Assembly (NCBI RefSeq): GCF_040412425.1
Contig: NC_089755.1
Coordinates: 50,490,298-50,554,297 of the forward strand
Length of the DNA: 64,000 nucleotides
Direction of reading: 5' to 3'
From: Macrobrachium rosenbergii
Taxonomy: Eukaryota > Arthropoda > Malacostraca > Decapoda > Palaemonidae
Part shown: in pieces, positions 30,151 through 41,360 of the stretch
How positions within the stretch are numbered: the stretch's first letter is position 1
Layout: every line of letters begins with the position of its first letter
Program-made: the position numbers and the translations under genes
Notes under the pieces: generated by a model
Told to the model about the DNA's origin: nothing
Seen by the model: the letters and a program-made list of their open reading frames with translations, nothing else
The model's database searches: none

Positions 30151-32624
30151 TCGTATTCTGATTCCAACAATGCCACTTGGGCTGTTATTGTTGGCGTCCG
30201 TACAAGACGAAGTTCAATCGTCGGTCTATTTTCAGCCCAAGGTCTATAAATCAGCCCTCCCATTTTCTTTATGTACACCCATTGCGAATGGTTTGCAAGA
30301 ATGTTCTCGTAATCATATTACTTTCTCACGGTGTTCCCCCTCCGCAAAACAATTCTTTCGCACATTGTTTCTTATATTTTTTCTCGTTTTTCACTCTTCA
30401 AAGATATTATTGCATATGTCTGGTGTTAACTTAAAAAAAATTATCCAGGGTTATTTTCTTCTCAGAAGACTTTACTGCCAGAAGTCGCTGGGTGGGGTCC
30501 TGATAGTTACAATAACATTCAATGTCTTGTTAACATTTAACATTGTTTACCCGATCGAGACTTATGTATTCATATTTTATATTACATCATATTATATTGC
30601 AAGTGCCAGTGGCGTCATCTTCAGCTTAAAATGAAAATCTACAATTCTTTTCAGAAGACGTTACTCTCATGACTGTGGAAAAAGATTGTTGACTTCCTCG
30701 GTTTTGTATGGTTCACTTAGTTTGACGTGAAATTCGCTATACTAATCAGTTGTTTAATCGTGCATGGTGTTTAATCAGTCTTACTGAGATAATGGAGTGA
30801 CATGATTGCGTTTACACTGAAATTTTCAGTATAAAATCCCGGATAACCTGCCGGGAAGCTAAGATCGGGCAGAGGAAAATGGGGAGGCGGTAGTTACCCG
30901 TCGCCAATCCTGTACCCGCTGAAGGTAATTTCGGAAAGACTTCGGCTTGTACTGTATGTTAGGAAAAATGCAAATTACTAAAAAAAAACGTAATTTTCCA
31001 TTCATAAGCCTAGGATGGCTGGTGTTCGTTCAAAGTGAAGTAATGTTCTGCTAGAATTCGTATAATTAACACACGATTCGTGACAAGCGGTGAAGAATAA
31101 CGAATGTTCGTGGGTCAGAAGTGAAGGAAATGGCAACTGTGTGTGATCACCATACCTTCCAGATTATTGATAAGTAGGCCTAAAAGGACAGCAGATCATA
31201 TTTATTATCCACACATGCGGTAGTTTTAAGCTGCTATGTTCCTCACTAACCAGAAGAATGTAAGAGTTAGCAAATAACACTGATAAAGTAAGGAAATCCT
31301 ATTGTAAAGATCATTTAATGTTTATATTTTGTAATTCCTAGCCTAGGCCGATATTAGCCTAATATCAGCGATGTCGAATGAAGGTAATTTTTTTTTGTCC
31401 TTATAGGGAATATAAAGCACATGTGAATCATCAGTCGTGTTTTCACCGGTACTGATGTGATTGATTGTTTCAGTTTCCAAGTGGTTTTGATTTGATGATG
31501 TTTCATTCAGAGTTCTGTGACAGGGGAGGTGATAGGCTGGGCTTGGCGTTTTTAGCTAACGCCGTTCGAAAGTATTTATGGTTATGGGAGCTGTTTCGTT
31601 TTCCTGTTTCATAATAATTATTATTACCTTTCAACGAATAGCTAAATTAGATTATTTTGCTAAAGTAGATCCGGAATTAGGTAACAAGACCGAATGTGAA
31701 TCCGTCCTAGGCCCTGCAACACATTCAAATGTTCTTTAGACCTACAAGTCTTCCTCTAATGAAGGACAGTTCTAGTTTGGTTTGCTTTCTTTGTTTCCAT
31801 CCAATTTTTCTTATAGCCAGTCGAAGTATAGGTAGGTGTGAAAGTAGACAAAATGTAGCGAGAGAAATATATTTATTTTAAATATTAGTATTAACAATTT
31901 CAACAATAATGTTATAGTCGTTGAATAAGAAAGTCGGAGTCTTATACCACCACATTACGTATGGAAATGATGCCAAAGAATATAGTATAGGCTACTTTGT
32001 GATGATGGGAAATGTCACGAGAGTGAACAGTATATGGAAATTAAAAAATTAGACCTAAAGGCCTTCTGCATTTAAAAATAAAATACTGTAAATCTAAAGC
32101 ATTGTTTGTGGTTGAATAGCCTATGCTGAGCTAATCGTAAAGATTTTTCCCGTAGCCCCGTATAAATGATCTTATGGGAGAGCATAGTGAAATGCGATTC
32201 TCATTCATTTGGTTTGGTACGAAGAGAAATGAGTAAAACAGTAAACACGTCAAGATTTTGATTCATAAAAATTTATCAACTACCCTTGAGAACGGGAATA
32301 ATATTGAAGTCAATCATCGTTATCACAAATGGGGCAAACTCTTTATTCTGCCGTGTAAGGAAATGATTTAATTACTGAAAGTTTCAGGGGAACTGGAGGT
32401 TGAAAGGAAACTAAAGCGTCCTCAGTGCATTGGAGGAGATAGTGTAGTTTATCCAACTGGCGTTAAAACACGAAAGGTCATCTTTATTCTTGGTCAGTGA
32501 AGTTATGGGAAAGGTCTGTAGATACTAGTGGTGCTTCAGGATAGAAGGGCGAGAACAACTAATTAATGATGATGCTGTCCAATCACTTGTCATGTTGAGT
32601 GACAGTGGCTGTCGTTCCCCCTAG
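30151..32624 (+). other. Intergenic DNA; no supported gene
   Basis: A 177-codon open frame at 30101-30634 starts inside SINE copy 4 and has no recognisable domain, so it is not called. From about 30.7 kb the sequence is less T-rich than before. A diverged relative of the MITE end seen at 14955 (AGGAAAAATGCAAATTAC) is present near 30960. Confidence 0.35.
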
Positions 32625-32638
32625 CACGGTTGTCCATT

Positions 32639-32965
32639 ATGTCTAGAGATATGGAGATCGTTTGCTCGTCGTTAAGGTCAAAATATCGAGTGGTGTTTAT
32701 AGTTGCAATTAGTGTTTATGGTTTAAGTACGGCTATTGCAGGCGATAGATTAAGATGTTATTACCTGTGTACGTGTGATATAGCAAGACAACTAACCTTA
32801 TTTACTTGTCCCCTGAAATATTTACTGGTAACGGACATAAAAACAGATTATTTCCAACGTAAATGCAGTCCACCAATATATTTAGTACTTGCTCTTGTGT
32901 TCTTCGGGACTAGGTTTAACAAAGGAATTAGGTTACTTATCCATCATATGGGCCTTATGATTTGA
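32639..32965 (+). CDS. Unrecognised 108-residue ORF with N-terminal membrane anchor (candidate exon or gene)
   Basis: The ATG at 32639 is preceded by a good acceptor (tcgttccccctag, ending 32624). The ORF begins MSRDMEIVCSSLRSKYR followed by a ~17-residue hydrophobic run (VVFIVAISVYGLSTAIA), like a signal anchor or signal peptide with basic residues before it. The rest is Cys-rich (CYYLCTC), with a second hydrophobic stretch (PPIYLVLALVFFG). No family is recognised. It may be a short membrane protein, the first coding exon of a longer gene (a possible donor GTAACG lies near 32828) or chance. Confidence 0.25.
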   Translation: MSRDMEIVCSSLRSKYRVVFIVAISVYGLSTAIAGDRLRCYYLCTCDIARQLTLFTCPLKYLLVTDIKTDYFQRKCSPPIYLVLALVFFGTRFNKGIRLLIHHMGLMI

Positions 32966-34462
32966 AAAATAACGTGATACTATTTTTACTCCATTCATAA
33001 AATGATGGTAATGAGACTCCGCAACTCCTAACTCCGACCGGGAAAACCAGCACCATCTTTCCAAAATCTAGATCAAGTTTTGCCGTGGAGCATTAAATCA
33101 ATAAAAATGATCTCTCTTCTGAATTTGCACCAATAATAGCAGACATTTTTTTCCATTTATAACACAAATGGACAGTCCTTTTCAACTTTCGTGACAGCGA
33201 ATTGAGTCTAGAAAAAGGCGATGCTGATTTTCAAACAATATTATAATAATGGAATACTGACTGCATGAGTTTTAGCGGCTGGAGAGAGAAAGAGAGAAAG
33301 CCGAAACGTCAAAATAGTAATCACAGAGGATCAGGTACAACGTTGTGGAATTTCCTCGCATATTGATCACTCCTCCCAGAATTAACTTAAATTACGAGTT
33401 CCTTAACCCACGGAGTATCCGAATTGTTTCATTTTCTTTTTACACTGCTCGATGAAAAGCAACTTGCTAGTCTAATAGAATTCCATAATACTAGAGTTGG
33501 AATGACTTCCTTTGGGGAATATCTTGCTAATTTGTAGGAAAATTCCTAATTTGATTAAAATGATAAAGGAAGAAATCACTTTAATGATTTCACGTAAAAT
33601 CATTTCCTATGTACATAAGGTAGTTTCTGCTGCGCTCGTTTGGTAATAGATGTAGCATTAGGCCCAACTGGACGAAACGCTTCTATTCGCATAATAAAAG
33701 CGATAAAAAAATCGACTTTCTTTGTTATGAGATGAATATTGGCGATGCATTGATGATGACAGGTGCGTAAAAAAAAAGGTCTTTAATGAAAACGGAAGTA
33801 GACTATTGAAATATGAACTATATTCTACAAAATTAGATATATTTGTCTAAAATGTTCTATACGGGCCAAAATTACACGTTGGATGAGTGAACAGGATTAT
33901 CTTCACTAGAATTTGAGGTAATAGATAAAAAAGTCTCAAAGTCATCGGGTATTTTGATATCTTGACGATGTACCCTTTAAAAGCAAAGCCTTAAACGGAA
34001 AGTCTTGAAAGGCGAGTGAGTGTGACGTAACTGGCAGTACATTTTCAAAACGAGAGGCTTAACTCCATAAAATGAGACTAGTTAGCTTGGCGCAAGTCTC
34101 CCATAGAGTGCCCAATAACACTGAAATCTTTTCACTTTTTTCAGTGAAATTTATATATAGGTTTGTTATATGCCATATTTAGTGATAATGCGGATACATC
34201 TCAAAAGTTTCAGACCCAAAATCTTTAAAAATAAAGGACATTATTCACGTAACTTCAGCTCCCTAGTATACATGACGTGCACAAATATCGACATTCAGAA
34301 GCCGAAGTAAATTTGCACTGACACGTCGTACCTATTTTTTTGCGCTTATTCTCAGAAATAATAGTTTGAAATATGTATGACGATACATATCTAAAGTTAA
34401 AGCATCAGCAAATTAAGTCTGTTATAAAAAAAAAACGAAAGACCTTTCAACCGTCACATTAA

Positions 34463-34590
34463 ATGAATGGGTCATTGGTTCTTAGCCACGTAAAATAAAT
34501 CTAATCCTGCGGGCCAGCCTTAGGAGAGCTGTTAATCAGCTCCTTAGCGGTCTGGTTAAACTAAGGTACACTTAATGCTGTATGACCCAT
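34463..34590 (-). repeat. SINE-like dispersed element (minus orientation)
   Basis: Read on the - strand it runs CTTAGTTTAACCAGACCGCT, AGGAGCTGATTAACAGCTCT, CCTAAGGCTGGCCCGC, then TTTTACGTGGCTAAGAACCA. I recognise this order from memory as a very common decapod repeat. An internal hairpin is formed by GGAGCTG and CAGCTCC. No A or B box is asserted. Confidence 0.65.
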
Positions 34591-34895
34591 GAAATCGTAT
34601 TCTACAGTAATTCCAAGAACTAGTATGACATTTCTCGCGAGAATAAAGAATAACGCAGTATACGCATTTATGATTTACGCAAAGACTTACATAGTAATTA
34701 TCTCCTGGAGTATGCGGAGGACTAATGAGATACTAATCATTATTATATCATAGAGAATTTGCTGTTACCGCTAAGAAGAACCTACGTATAATGGTACAAG
34801 TCGTACTTGTTCTACCTACTTGTATAATGGACTTTTATAGGAATATATTGTAAAAATTTTTATGATACGCGTCATCTGTATAGCTATGTGGATAT

Positions 34896-34901
<6 letters not shown>

Positions 34902-34950
<49 letters not shown>
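34902..34950 (+). repeat. (TA)n microsatellite
   Basis: About 24 TA units followed by an imperfect TATATG/TACATA zone to about 35020. This is the first long TA array in the window; arrays become common after 41 kb. Confidence 0.95.
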
Positions 34951-34958
<8 letters not shown>

Positions 34959-35553
34959 ATATAGCCTATATATACAAATATATGCATATACACACATACA
35001 TATATGTCTATATATGTAATACATACATGCTCATAGTGTGTGTGTCATTTACTTATTGACAGTCACATGAATATAGGATGTACTTTTACTTGCATGTTGT
35101 AAAGTATTAGTGTCGTGAAAAATCCCTAGACGTATAATATGGAATAATTGTAATTTCTGACATTCTTAATCTATGACTTGGAGAAAATGACTTAACCTAA
35201 TTTTGTAGATCCTTATTTAACCTATTTGGTCTTTTAGTGTAACCCCATTGTCTTAACTTACCTTTTGCTATATTACAATTTTTACGAATGATAGTTTTCG
35301 TATAGCTCTCATTTGGTCCATGGAATGTTTCGTTTCCTGTCTGTGGAAAAGAGTGAGAAATTACTTTAGTTAGACACTGAAGCAAACGGAAAAATACATA
35401 TTACCCGTAAATGCTGAAACCCTAGAGTCTCAGTGAATCGATTACGTTCATTGTTTTCCTAGTTCTTATTCCATTTGTTTACAGATTTTTATTTTTGCGT
35501 TTCAAAATTACCATCGAATTTTAGCGTTTTGTCTCGGAAATGAGATTTAAAGG

Positions 35554-35612
35554 TATATAAGAGGTGCGTTGATCGGATCAAGGCAAGTGAATAACTTCAT
35601 GTGTCGTTTCAG
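35554..35612 (+). promoter_or_regulatory. Candidate TATA-box promoter
   Basis: TATATAA at 35554-35560, followed ~25-30 bases later by GGATCAAGGC as a possible start region, then a start codon at 35646 within an exon-like segment ending in a donor. A splice-acceptor-like GTCGTTTCAG ends at 35612, so an alternative is that 35613 begins an internal 5' UTR exon. No initiator motif is decisive. Confidence 0.3.
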
Positions 35613-35645
35613 GAATAAGTTTGCTGGATAAGGGAGACAATCGTT

Positions 35646-35712
35646 ATGGACACTTCCGGCAGTCTTCAAGAGTATGGTATCAGCTGCGCTGGGGCCCAAG
35701 GAGCCAGCAAAA
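35646..35712 (+). CDS. Candidate first coding exon of an unidentified + strand gene
   Basis: The ATG at 35646 opens MDTSGSLQEYGISCAGAQ and four more residues, and ends in AGCAAAA|GTGAGTAG, a good donor at 35713 (phase 1). The frame upstream is closed by TAA close to 35613, so this ATG would be the initiator. The peptide is not recognised, and no downstream partner exon could be assigned; it could lie far away or beyond the window. The segment has higher GC than its surroundings. Confidence 0.35.
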
Positions 35713-37988
35713 GTGAGTAGAACTCTTGTATGTTCTTGTGGGCTATTTAGTCACACGACTTTTGAGGTGACCGTATGTTCGTATAGATTGTTTCCAGGCG
35801 TACGTTTTTTTTAAATTATTGCCTCCAGGAACTGGTAACGTCATTGTATTATATTACATTAATATCTTCCGTTGCCCAGAATTCTGACGGTATGTAAACA
35901 TGACGTTTCTGATGTGAATATCCTAAACGTACGAGTAGAATATAGTAAGTTTGTCAAGTATTGCAGACAGCTTAATTTTTCATGAAAATATCTCACTGAG
36001 AAAATACACAAATTTCTTAATCTTCATGGGTAATGATGAAAGGTAATTTACTTCTGTTTCAAGACCTTTGCCACCTCAGTTGGTAATACATGCAGAGAAA
36101 AGAGTAGAACCCTTCTTGACGAGAGATTTACTGTACGTTCTTAGCCTCTGGAATCTCGTGAAAGGTTACGAGAAACAGAAGAGGAAGGATTTTTAATCTC
36201 TTGTATTTTGCCACACAAGTATCTAATTTAACTTCCAGGACGTCAAGGTATCCTTGAAACTACTGATAGAACTCCGTAATTGTTAGTAACTTTATAAGAG
36301 ATCTTGCCTTTGTTGCTAATGAATTTCTGTTTAGGTATGGTGTTGCTGGATAATCGTGGATTACTTGGGCATCTTAGAGGAATAGTCCCTACTTTACGTA
36401 GAATTGTATTTTGTAAGCTTTTAATGTATTCCAGATTGTATCCTTTGTTATGAATCGTGTCGGAACAATTGTACAGTTGAGTACCTTCGTAAATTATCAA
36501 CCCTGACATACCTTTCTTTTCATTCGAGCGAAATACCCGTGAAGGCCTTATTGTGCGTTTGAATTTCCATGTGACAATGGCAATAGCGAGATTAGCTTTG
36601 AAAATATTAAAGGCAAAATACAGGATATGCGAACGGAATAATATTAGCTGCCACCAAGGCACAAAATAAGTTTGATTATTATCGAAGTTTTTGTTTTCGC
36701 TGAGCTCGGAGCGTAGGTTATAATATATAAGACAATATTAAGCAGAACAAATAACTGGTCATATTTTTTTTCACATGTATATGCATACGTCAACGAATTT
36801 ATATGTACGTATTGGCAAGTTCACGTTACTCATCATATGTGCAAAGTATATACACGTGTCTGTGTTTGTGTAAATATTTGTACATATATACATGTATTCG
36901 AGTACTGAGGTAATTTATGAGTTGAAAGGAGTACATATATCCCTTTTAAGCGGGAGTTATCATTCTAATATCTAACCTAGGATGAACGGGGACTTATGCA
37001 CTATTATAGGAAGCCAGTAGTTTCTGGTGTTTAAAATACTCAGAGAATCTAAGAGCCAATTCTCTAGCCTATCAGATATTGAGGATATATGGTAATATTC
37101 TATATTACAAAACTTTTAACTAATTCCTTTTTTTTTTGCTTCTTGAATTGTATTACTTAGGAAAATGAGAAATGATTTCTCAAATGGTTTTAAATTCACA
37201 CGGAAACCTTAAAATATCGATAACTCATGCCATGGAGAGTAATGGTAAACTGTTGAACATCAACATTCATAGACTGATATGCTGTTTGATTCCGTTAATA
37301 GGGACTTTCAATTTCAAGGAGTCATGAATAAGCCTTCGTGCGATTTTAAAATGATTTATCCAGGATGGGCGAGAAGAAATAGCAGTAGGTAGAAAAATCC
37401 TGATATTTTCCACGCAAATCAGTATTTATCTATTTAATATTTCTTTCGTAATATGTACAATCACTAGACCAAGCTACTTCAAAATCCGCTTGATCATTAA
37501 AGGATATGAGTGAGGTTGAAGCAATATGAGATTGATAACGTTTTCTCAGAAGCCAGTTCCATTATGGAACAATTTCTCATCGGAACAGTGTAGCCTACAC
37601 CTAAAGGAAACGGGAAAAAGAAGCTGGACGTTAAATTTAACTTTCGAAAGGAAACGTTGACAAAAAATAGCAGTAAAGTAAGATTGACTACAACGTCACT
37701 GAGATACTTCAGTCATCCATAGGATGGTCGGAATAAGTAACTTTTATAGCTGTTGAAATACTTTCAAGCAAAAAGCTGCTACTGCTCCTGTCCGCGTAGC
37801 GTCGATGATTCGCCCATACTGTATGGGAAATGCCACATGCAAAGGGATTCCATTGAAGAGAATTAGCAGAAACACCCATGGGATGTCGGAATAGGTGGGG
37901 ACTAACGGCTTTCAACGCTGCAAGCAAGAAGGGCATCTCGTCGCGCTGGCGTGGCACCTGACAGCTTCGTTTATGGAAACTGTCTCGC
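35713..37988 (+). other. Intergenic or intronic DNA between the candidate exon and the FKRP-like 3' end
   Basis: No supported coding region. The minus-strand ORF at 36243-36662 (139 codons) and the one at 37709-38029 have no recognisable domain. The 3' UTR of the FKRP-like gene should lie in the upper part of this interval (below 37989), but no exact AATAAA on the - strand close to the stop was found. Confidence 0.35.
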
Positions 37989-39383
37989 TCACAGGAAAGG
38001 AAGGGAACCATCCGTAGGATGAATATCAAGGCAAGTATGGTGCCCGGGGCGCGGGCAAGGCCTCCAGCCCGGGTTTTCGACGCTACTCCAGCGCCAGTGA
38101 CCCTGGTGGCGGTAGAGATTGTCGCCGTAGTGGTTCAAAGCCTTTTTGCCGGGATTCCATGGCCCTGATACCAAGTTCGACCCCACCCTCAGGATGGAAC
38201 TGAGGAAACAAGTGGGTGGGATGGGTCTCCCAGGCTTAGTAGTCCTTGTCTTGTTCATCAGGACATTCTTTGCCATCTTAATGGCGGTTGGAATATGGCC
38301 ATGCTGGAGACAAACCAGGTTATCTGGGTATTTACTAAGGGCTTCCAACGTCCCCTCTGATGGCATCTTGTTGATGCCCCACAAGTCCATGAAAAATCCT
38401 CCTGGACTTGTCGAATATATGTATTTACTGACTATTGATGAGTTGACCCTGTTGACTTGGTCACTGAAATATGGAGAAAGCCCCAAACGCCTCATGCGAG
38501 CTTTGTTCCTTATAAATATTTCTACGTCTGAATTGCGGTAATAAGCATCGTCATCGAAATCCCACGGGAGACCGTCTTTGAATTTGACCGCCCCTAACAG
38601 AGTACCGGAATTGATCTCGTATGGGACACGATTTTCTCTCGCGATGATATTGAGCGTGTTAAACATCTTATATTTAATCTTTAAGCAACACGGTGGCAGC
38701 ATGTAGTGCTTCACTTTGTGATAAGCATTGCACTCATAGCGCATTTCCCTGCAGTCGTACTCCAGGGTTGTACCGTTGTTGAATATCACGATATTAATCT
38801 CCCATTTTTGTATCAGCTTTTTGTACTGGCGCTTCACCGCCCACAGCATTGATCTCGCCTGCTTTCGGTCTTCCTTCGTGACGCAGCTTCTGTCCACCTC
38901 GCGGTGTTGCTCTCTCGGCCTAAGGCTCCTGTGTGAGTGGAACATGACGTCTGGACAAGTCATAGCCAAGATACCCTTCCTCTGGAGCTGCAGACCCCAG
39001 TCGATCATCTGGGATCTGTGCGGCATGTTCGGATCAAAGGACACTTCGCGTAGAACCTTGGTTTCCGCCAGGAAAGAAGAAGAAGTGACGTCGCAGAAGA
39101 GACACGCCGCCTTAGAGAACTCGTATCCGTCTCGCAATCTAAGGCGGGAGTTGTCCAGCGTCAGGCGTGTGCACGCGTAGTCCCAAAAGCCATCTCGACC
39201 TCTCTCGGCCCCACCAACAACGCCCACGCCCAGTTTTCGGAGCCCGACGAGAATGGAGAGCAAGCGGAGGAGGTTGATGTCGTCTGTCACGGCCGATACG
39301 CCATCCAGCACCAAGCTGTAAGGCGTCGTGACCTGATCCAACAGTAAACTCAGGTCAACTCGCCGCCATTTTTCACATGTGAC
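37989..39383 (-). CDS. FKRP-like last exon (GT-like domain end and LicD catalytic domain)
   Basis: The acceptor ctcccctag lies just above 39383 on the + axis; phase 0 in; TGA stop at 37991-37989. 464 residues begin VTCEKWRRVDLSLLLDQ. It contains the C-x6-C and PPCC zinc ligands, LPWDFDDDAYY, sequons NGT, NSS and NKT, and MDLWGI, which matches the family's D-L-W block after the active site. No frameshift is seen. The upstream residues VTCEKWRRVDLSLL are open and are supplied by splicing rather than by a start codon here. Confidence 0.9.
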   Translation of the reverse strand, partial: VTCEKWRRVDLSLLLDQVTTPYSLVLDGVSAVTDDINLLRLLSILVGLRKLGVGVVGGAERGRDGFWDYACTRLTLDNSRLRLRDGYEFSKAACLFCDVTSSSFLAETKVLREVSFDPNMPHRSQMIDWGLQLQRKGILAMTCPDVMFHSHRSLRPREQHREVDRSCVTKEDRKQARSMLWAVKRQYKKLIQKWEINIVIFNNGTTLEYDCREMRYECNAYHKVKHYMLPPCCLKIKYKMFNTLNIIARENRVPYEINSGTLLGAVKFKDGLPWDFDDDAYYRNSDVEIFIRNKARMRRLGLSPYFSDQVNRVNSSIVSKYIYSTSPGGFFMDLWGINKMPSEGTLEALSKYPDNLVCLQHGHIPTAIKMAKNVLMNKTRTTKPGRPIPPTCFLSSILRVGSNLVSGPWNPGKKALNHYGDNLYRHQGHWRWSSVENPGWRPCPRPGHHTCLDIHPTDGSLPFL

Positions 39384-41294
39384 CTAGGGGAGAAAATCAC
39401 GTGACCATTATAAATAAAGGATGGGTGTCACGTTTCCTAAAAACAAAATAATAACGACAGTAATAAATAATGATTACACAATACCATAACTGTTTTTTCC
39501 TCTACATACTTTTCAGTGATGAATATTACTTAACTTCTAGTGGTACACAAAATATGATTAGTAACTCATCTTGGTTGTGAATATCCGGTTCTTTTGTTTG
39601 TTTGTCTGTTTACCAGACAAAACAGAATGGCCACCAAATCTTCATCAGACTAAAATCACAAAATTTGGATACCTACTGTTAGTACGTTCACTCCCGGATG
39701 ATGACTGATATCATCAACTTCGGCGCGTTTTTCTTCATCAACCCCTACAATTACTGCCATTCCCGTCCACAAGGCAACAGCCTGCCGCACTGCACTGACA
39801 GTGTAAGCTGGAGAAGAACCACAGCCATCCACCAAGACGGTTATCTGCATTCGGAAAAGGGAAAAAGGCCAACCAATTTCAGTTAATTCCAAGTTTAGGA
39901 GAGGTGACTTGTTTTTCCCAGTGACATGTTAAAAAGCCAAATTCTTACAAAATTTTGTGCTTTTGCTTATGTTATCAATTAAATGTCACGCTTTACAAGC
40001 TTTAAAAAGTTCATTGTGATGAGTAGATATATGATATTGTAAAACTTGTGGTTTAATTTCTTTTAAACCGGCTTAACTCAAGCATTCTCACCTGACTTTT
40101 GAGGGATGGCAATGGCTCGTCACCCAGATCGAGCTCAGCTTCCCCAGGCAACATATACATCTGATAAACGGACTTCACTGCATTGCTGAAGTCGAAGTTA
40201 TCATTCGGCTTGAGATTCTCCGCCTTCTCTTTTTCAATTCTGTCGTCGTCCTCCTGGGTTTCCGATTTACCGGACTTTCCGTTCAGGAAAGGCGACTTCG
40301 TGACGTTACCTCTATCCAGATGCACCCGGACGTTAGATGGCGATTGCGAATGGTTCCCCACGGAAGGGTGATCATTGTCGCTTACTTTGCTCAGTTTATG
40401 GAAAGTCTCGGCACTCAGTTCTTGAAAACTGCTGACCCCCCTCATTTCCTCAACGAGCAGGTCTCGCCGAGATCCCCTTTTCAACGGGTGTCCCATGGGC
40501 GTCTCTTCCTGCTCATCGGCCAGCATCTGGATGGCTGGCGAGGGAGACGAACCTAGCGGCGGAGGAATATAAGCCCCGGGCTTCGTCAGAGGAGGTCCCT
40601 TCACTTTAGGCGAGTAGCGATTGTCTAGAAGGGCTGCTGTGGCCTCCAGCTCTGCAGCAGCAGCCGCAGTGTTGCCAGAACCTGTGAAAAACGGTTGTTG
40701 TAGGTGAATTTAGATGGGAATACTTATGAACCATAAACAAATATAGGTGTTTCTCTGTTACAGTGAATACCGTGCATGTTTTCCTCTCGAATACAAGAGA
40801 AGCTTGTCTGTTCAGAGAAGCCTGTCTGGTTCAGAGAAGCCTGTCTGGTTCAGCTAGTTATACTTACGAACATCTGCTGCTACCCTCATGAGCGTGGCTG
40901 CTACATCCCTCCGCAGCTGAATGATGGCCCCAGGTCCCTCAGGTTTTGGTTTCTCCGGGCCGCATCGCCACATCCCTCCGACGCAGATACCTTAAACGAT
41001 ACACAGGGGACATTTAGGTACATCTGTCAGCCGGATGTTACTTTAAAATAGCCTTTCAAATTATGATAAATTCGGTTTCGAATAGAGGTTAGATACGAAA
41101 AATAGTTCACGCGAGAATAGGATATTTTTGTAAGTCGTTTTTCACTTCTGTGTTTGAGGTGATTTTTAAAACGGCTTGCAACGTTAATTACTGATATTTT
41201 TACTAGAATGTGCAATGCTTGTGCCGTGGACTAATGAGCAAAAATATACTAAAAGAAAAATAAACGGCTCTAAATTACGCTAAAACACAGCTCC

Positions 41295-41360
<66 letters not shown>

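Noticed and set aside
30101..30634. 177-codon + strand ORF with hydrophobic stretches
   Set aside because: It begins inside a SINE-like fragment, has no recognisable domain and no supporting splice or promoter signals; treated as chance.
37709..38029. 106-codon minus-strand ORF overlapping the end of the FKRP-like gene
   Set aside because: It overlaps the last FKRP-like exon in another frame, and no family is recognised; likely a shadow frame in 3' UTR.
38146..39180. Plus-strand ORFs of 131 and 134 codons
   Set aside because: They are antisense to the FKRP-like last exon, whose minus-strand frame shows clear family motifs.
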